The notes under the pieces were generated by a model. It saw nothing but the letters and a program-made list of their open reading frames with translations. It was not told the DNA's origin and ran no database searches. Of a stretch of 42,996 nt of DNA, positions 41,708-42,996 are shown in pieces (position 1 is the stretch's first letter; each line of letters opens with the position of its first letter). The stretch spans positions 1 to 42,996 of the forward strand of contig CANTCS010000012.1 of the NCBI GenBank assembly GCA_947652375.1, given 5' to 3'. A program made the translations under genes and the position numbers. The stretch is from an uncultured Mollicutes bacterium (GTDB lineage: Bacteria > Bacillota_I > Bacilli_A > RF39 > UBA660).

Positions 41708-42925
41708 ATGGAAGAAAAGAAAAAAGATCAAATAAAAGAAACTTCTATTAAAGAAGAAAAAAAAGAAACTAAAAGCAAAAGTTTTTACATTATTATAAGC
41801 ATCTTTATAATAATAATTTTTGTATCATTTATTATAGCATTAAAAAATACAGGCTTACTAAAATTAGATAATATAAGTAATAAAAAAGTTGAATTAAATT
41901 ATACGACAACCAATAATAAAGTTAAGGAAGGTATTTATATTACCGATGTTTCTGAAGTAGTTGAAGAAGTCATGCCATCAATTGTATCAATAACAAGTAA
42001 AACTTTAGTAAAACAAGGGTTATTTGGTCCAAGTTATTACAATCAAGAAGAATATCAAGAAGGTGCAGGATCTGGAATAATAATTAGTAAAAATGATAAT
42101 GAATTATTAATTCTTACTAATAATCATGTAATAGAAGGTGCAGAAGAATTATCAGTTCAATTTGTTAATGAAAAATCAGTTGACGCTAAAGTAAAAGGTA
42201 CATCTCCAAGAAAAGACGTAGCAGTAATTGCTATAAATATTAATAATATTGATAAAGATACACTAAATTCAATTAAAATAGCTACCATGGGAGATAGTAA
42301 TAAATTAAAAGTTGGAAATGGAATTATTGCTATAGGAAATGCTTTAGGTTATGGGCAATCTGTAACAACAGGTGTTGTTAGTGCCCTACAAAGAGAAGTA
42401 GAAATCGATGAAACAAAATCTAAAATGATTCAAATAGATGCAGCAATCAATGGAGGGAATTCTGGAGGAGCATTATTAAATTCAAGTGGTGAAGTAGTAG
42501 GTATTAATTCTGCAAAATACTCATCAGGTGGTTTATCAAGTAGTGCTAGTATAGAAGGTATGGGATTTGCTATTCCAATAACTGATGTGAAAGATTTAAT
42601 TACTTCTCTAATGAATGGAGAAGAAGATAAAAGTGATGGTTCAATAGGTGTTGAAGGTTATATGGTAACTGCAAGTCAAAATAAGGCTTATGGAATGCCA
42701 ATTGGTTTTTATATTCAAAAAACAGTATCAGGTGGCGGAGCAGAAAAAGCAGGACTTGAAAAAGGCGATATTATTACAGAAATAGACGGAAATAAAGTAG
42801 AAGCAATGTCTGATATCCAAGATGTTATTTATTCAAAGAAAAAAGGTGAAAAAGTAAAATTAAAAATAAGCTATCCAAATGGTAGAGAATATAAAGAAAA
42901 AGAAGTTGAAGTCACATTAAGCTAA
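41708..42925 (+). CDS. htrA: HtrA/DegP-family membrane serine protease
   Basis: The protein has 405 residues. A charged cytosolic head of about 24 residues is followed by a membrane anchor at about 26-46. The trypsin-like domain has the full catalytic triad: His140 (TNNHVIEG), Asp170 (RKDVAV) and Ser252 (NGGNSGGAL). One PDZ domain is at about 310-400 (GGGAEKAGLEKGDIITEIDG). This is the usual Gram-positive HtrA plan with a single PDZ. It degrades or refolds misfolded exported proteins. AAGAGGTGAT is the RBS. A terminator follows the stop directly. Confidence 0.95.
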   Translation: MEEKKKDQIKETSIKEEKKETKSKSFYIIISIFIIIIFVSFIIALKNTGLLKLDNISNKKVELNYTTTNNKVKEGIYITDVSEVVEEVMPSIVSITSKTLVKQGLFGPSYYNQEEYQEGAGSGIIISKNDNELLILTNNHVIEGAEELSVQFVNEKSVDAKVKGTSPRKDVAVIAININNIDKDTLNSIKIATMGDSNKLKVGNGIIAIGNALGYGQSVTTGVVSALQREVEIDETKSKMIQIDAAINGGNSGGALLNSSGEVVGINSAKYSSGGLSSSASIEGMGFAIPITDVKDLITSLMNGEEDKSDGSIGVEGYMVTASQNKAYGMPIGFYIQKTVSGGGAEKAGLEKGDIITEIDGNKVEAMSDIQDVIYSKKKGEKVKLKISYPNGREYKEKEVEVTLS

Positions 42926-42950
42926 CATAGTTTATAAACTATGTTTTTTT
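42925..42950 (+). terminator. Terminator of htrA
   Basis: A perfect 20-base palindrome, ACATAGTTTA/TAAACTATGT, at 42925-42944 followed by T to 42950. It is the likely insertion target of the intron immediately downstream. Confidence 0.9.
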
Positions 42951-42952
42951 AA

Positions 42953-42996
42953 GTGTGCCGTGCATGGCATATATCTAGGTGGTGAAAGTCCACTAC
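42953..42996 (+). mobile_element. 5' end of a bacterial group II intron (probably class C)
   Basis: From 42953 the sequence reads GTGTGCCGTGCATGGCA, starting with the GUGYG consensus of group II introns, and continues to GGTGGTGAAAGTCCACTAC at 42978-42996, which is the familiar domain I segment of bacterial group II introns. The intron continues past the window end, so the ribozyme body and any reverse transcriptase are unseen. Insertion directly after an intrinsic terminator is the known target preference of class C introns. Confidence 0.8.

Noticed and set aside
1..42996. Mycoplasma genetic code (TGA read as Trp)
   Set aside because: TGA ends several genes at sensible places (5162, 7444, 15967) and Trp is encoded by TGG throughout, so the standard bacterial code is used.

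Overview
This is a very AT-rich stretch with dense, mostly co-directional genes. TAA and TGA both act as stops, so the standard bacterial code applies and the Mycoplasma code does not. Shine-Dalgarno sites are purine-rich (GGAGG, AGGTGA). Gene content points to a low-GC Firmicutes bacterium, most likely an uncultured gut Bacilli/Erysipelotrichia- or RF39-like lineage that has kept its cell wall: FemAB-type bridge ligase, GH25 muramidase, TagGH-like exporter, lipoprotein, HtrA and an M16 pair. The taxonomic guess is inference from composition and gene families only.

Region 1 (1-383) holds no recognisable gene. It begins with short repeats that look like the outer end of an insertion sequence (possibly IS21-like) and has an orphan minus-strand terminator. 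Region 2 (384-10148) is one plus-strand surface-glycan locus: ABC exporter (permease + ATPase), a two-domain HAD protein, a GT4 glycosyltransferase, a polysaccharide pyruvyltransferase, an unexpected PRPP synthetase, a GtrII-type membrane glucosyltransferase and an acyltransferase-3. An anchored SGNH hydrolase follows under its own promoter. Together these would build, decorate and export an envelope polysaccharide.

Region 3 (11498-15967) has a lipid kinase with a YjdF-like membrane protein, a small two-TM protein, and a FemAB / TSCPD / Nudix operon. Region 4 (16054-18258) is a zinc-type metal-resistance unit: an ArsR/SmtB repressor with its operator and a P1B-type ATPase. Next come a GH25 muramidase, an XRE membrane regulator coupled to a DUF4097 'toast-rack' protein, and a decayed IS256-family element (21128-about 21640).

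Region 5 (21790-25504) has an unknown helical protein, exonuclease III, a NrtR-like Nudix protein, a CDF metal transporter, an IS3-family remnant and cysE. Region 6 (25692-31049) has copZ-copA, mnmA, a TtcA-like tRNA thiolase and a Fic protein. Region 7 (31195-37007) has a thioredoxin-like lipoprotein, an unknown protein, gpmI, a kinase-like protein on the minus strand and an M48 protease. Region 8 (37021-42925) has a divergently transcribed M16 protease pair and a zinc-ribbon / TPM / HtrA envelope quality-control set. The window ends inside the 5' end of a group II intron sitting directly behind the htrA terminator.

I found no tRNA, rRNA, CRISPR array or intact transposase. A recurring signal is the extended -10 promoter TGNTATAAT, seen in front of at least nine transcription units, usually without a good -35 box.
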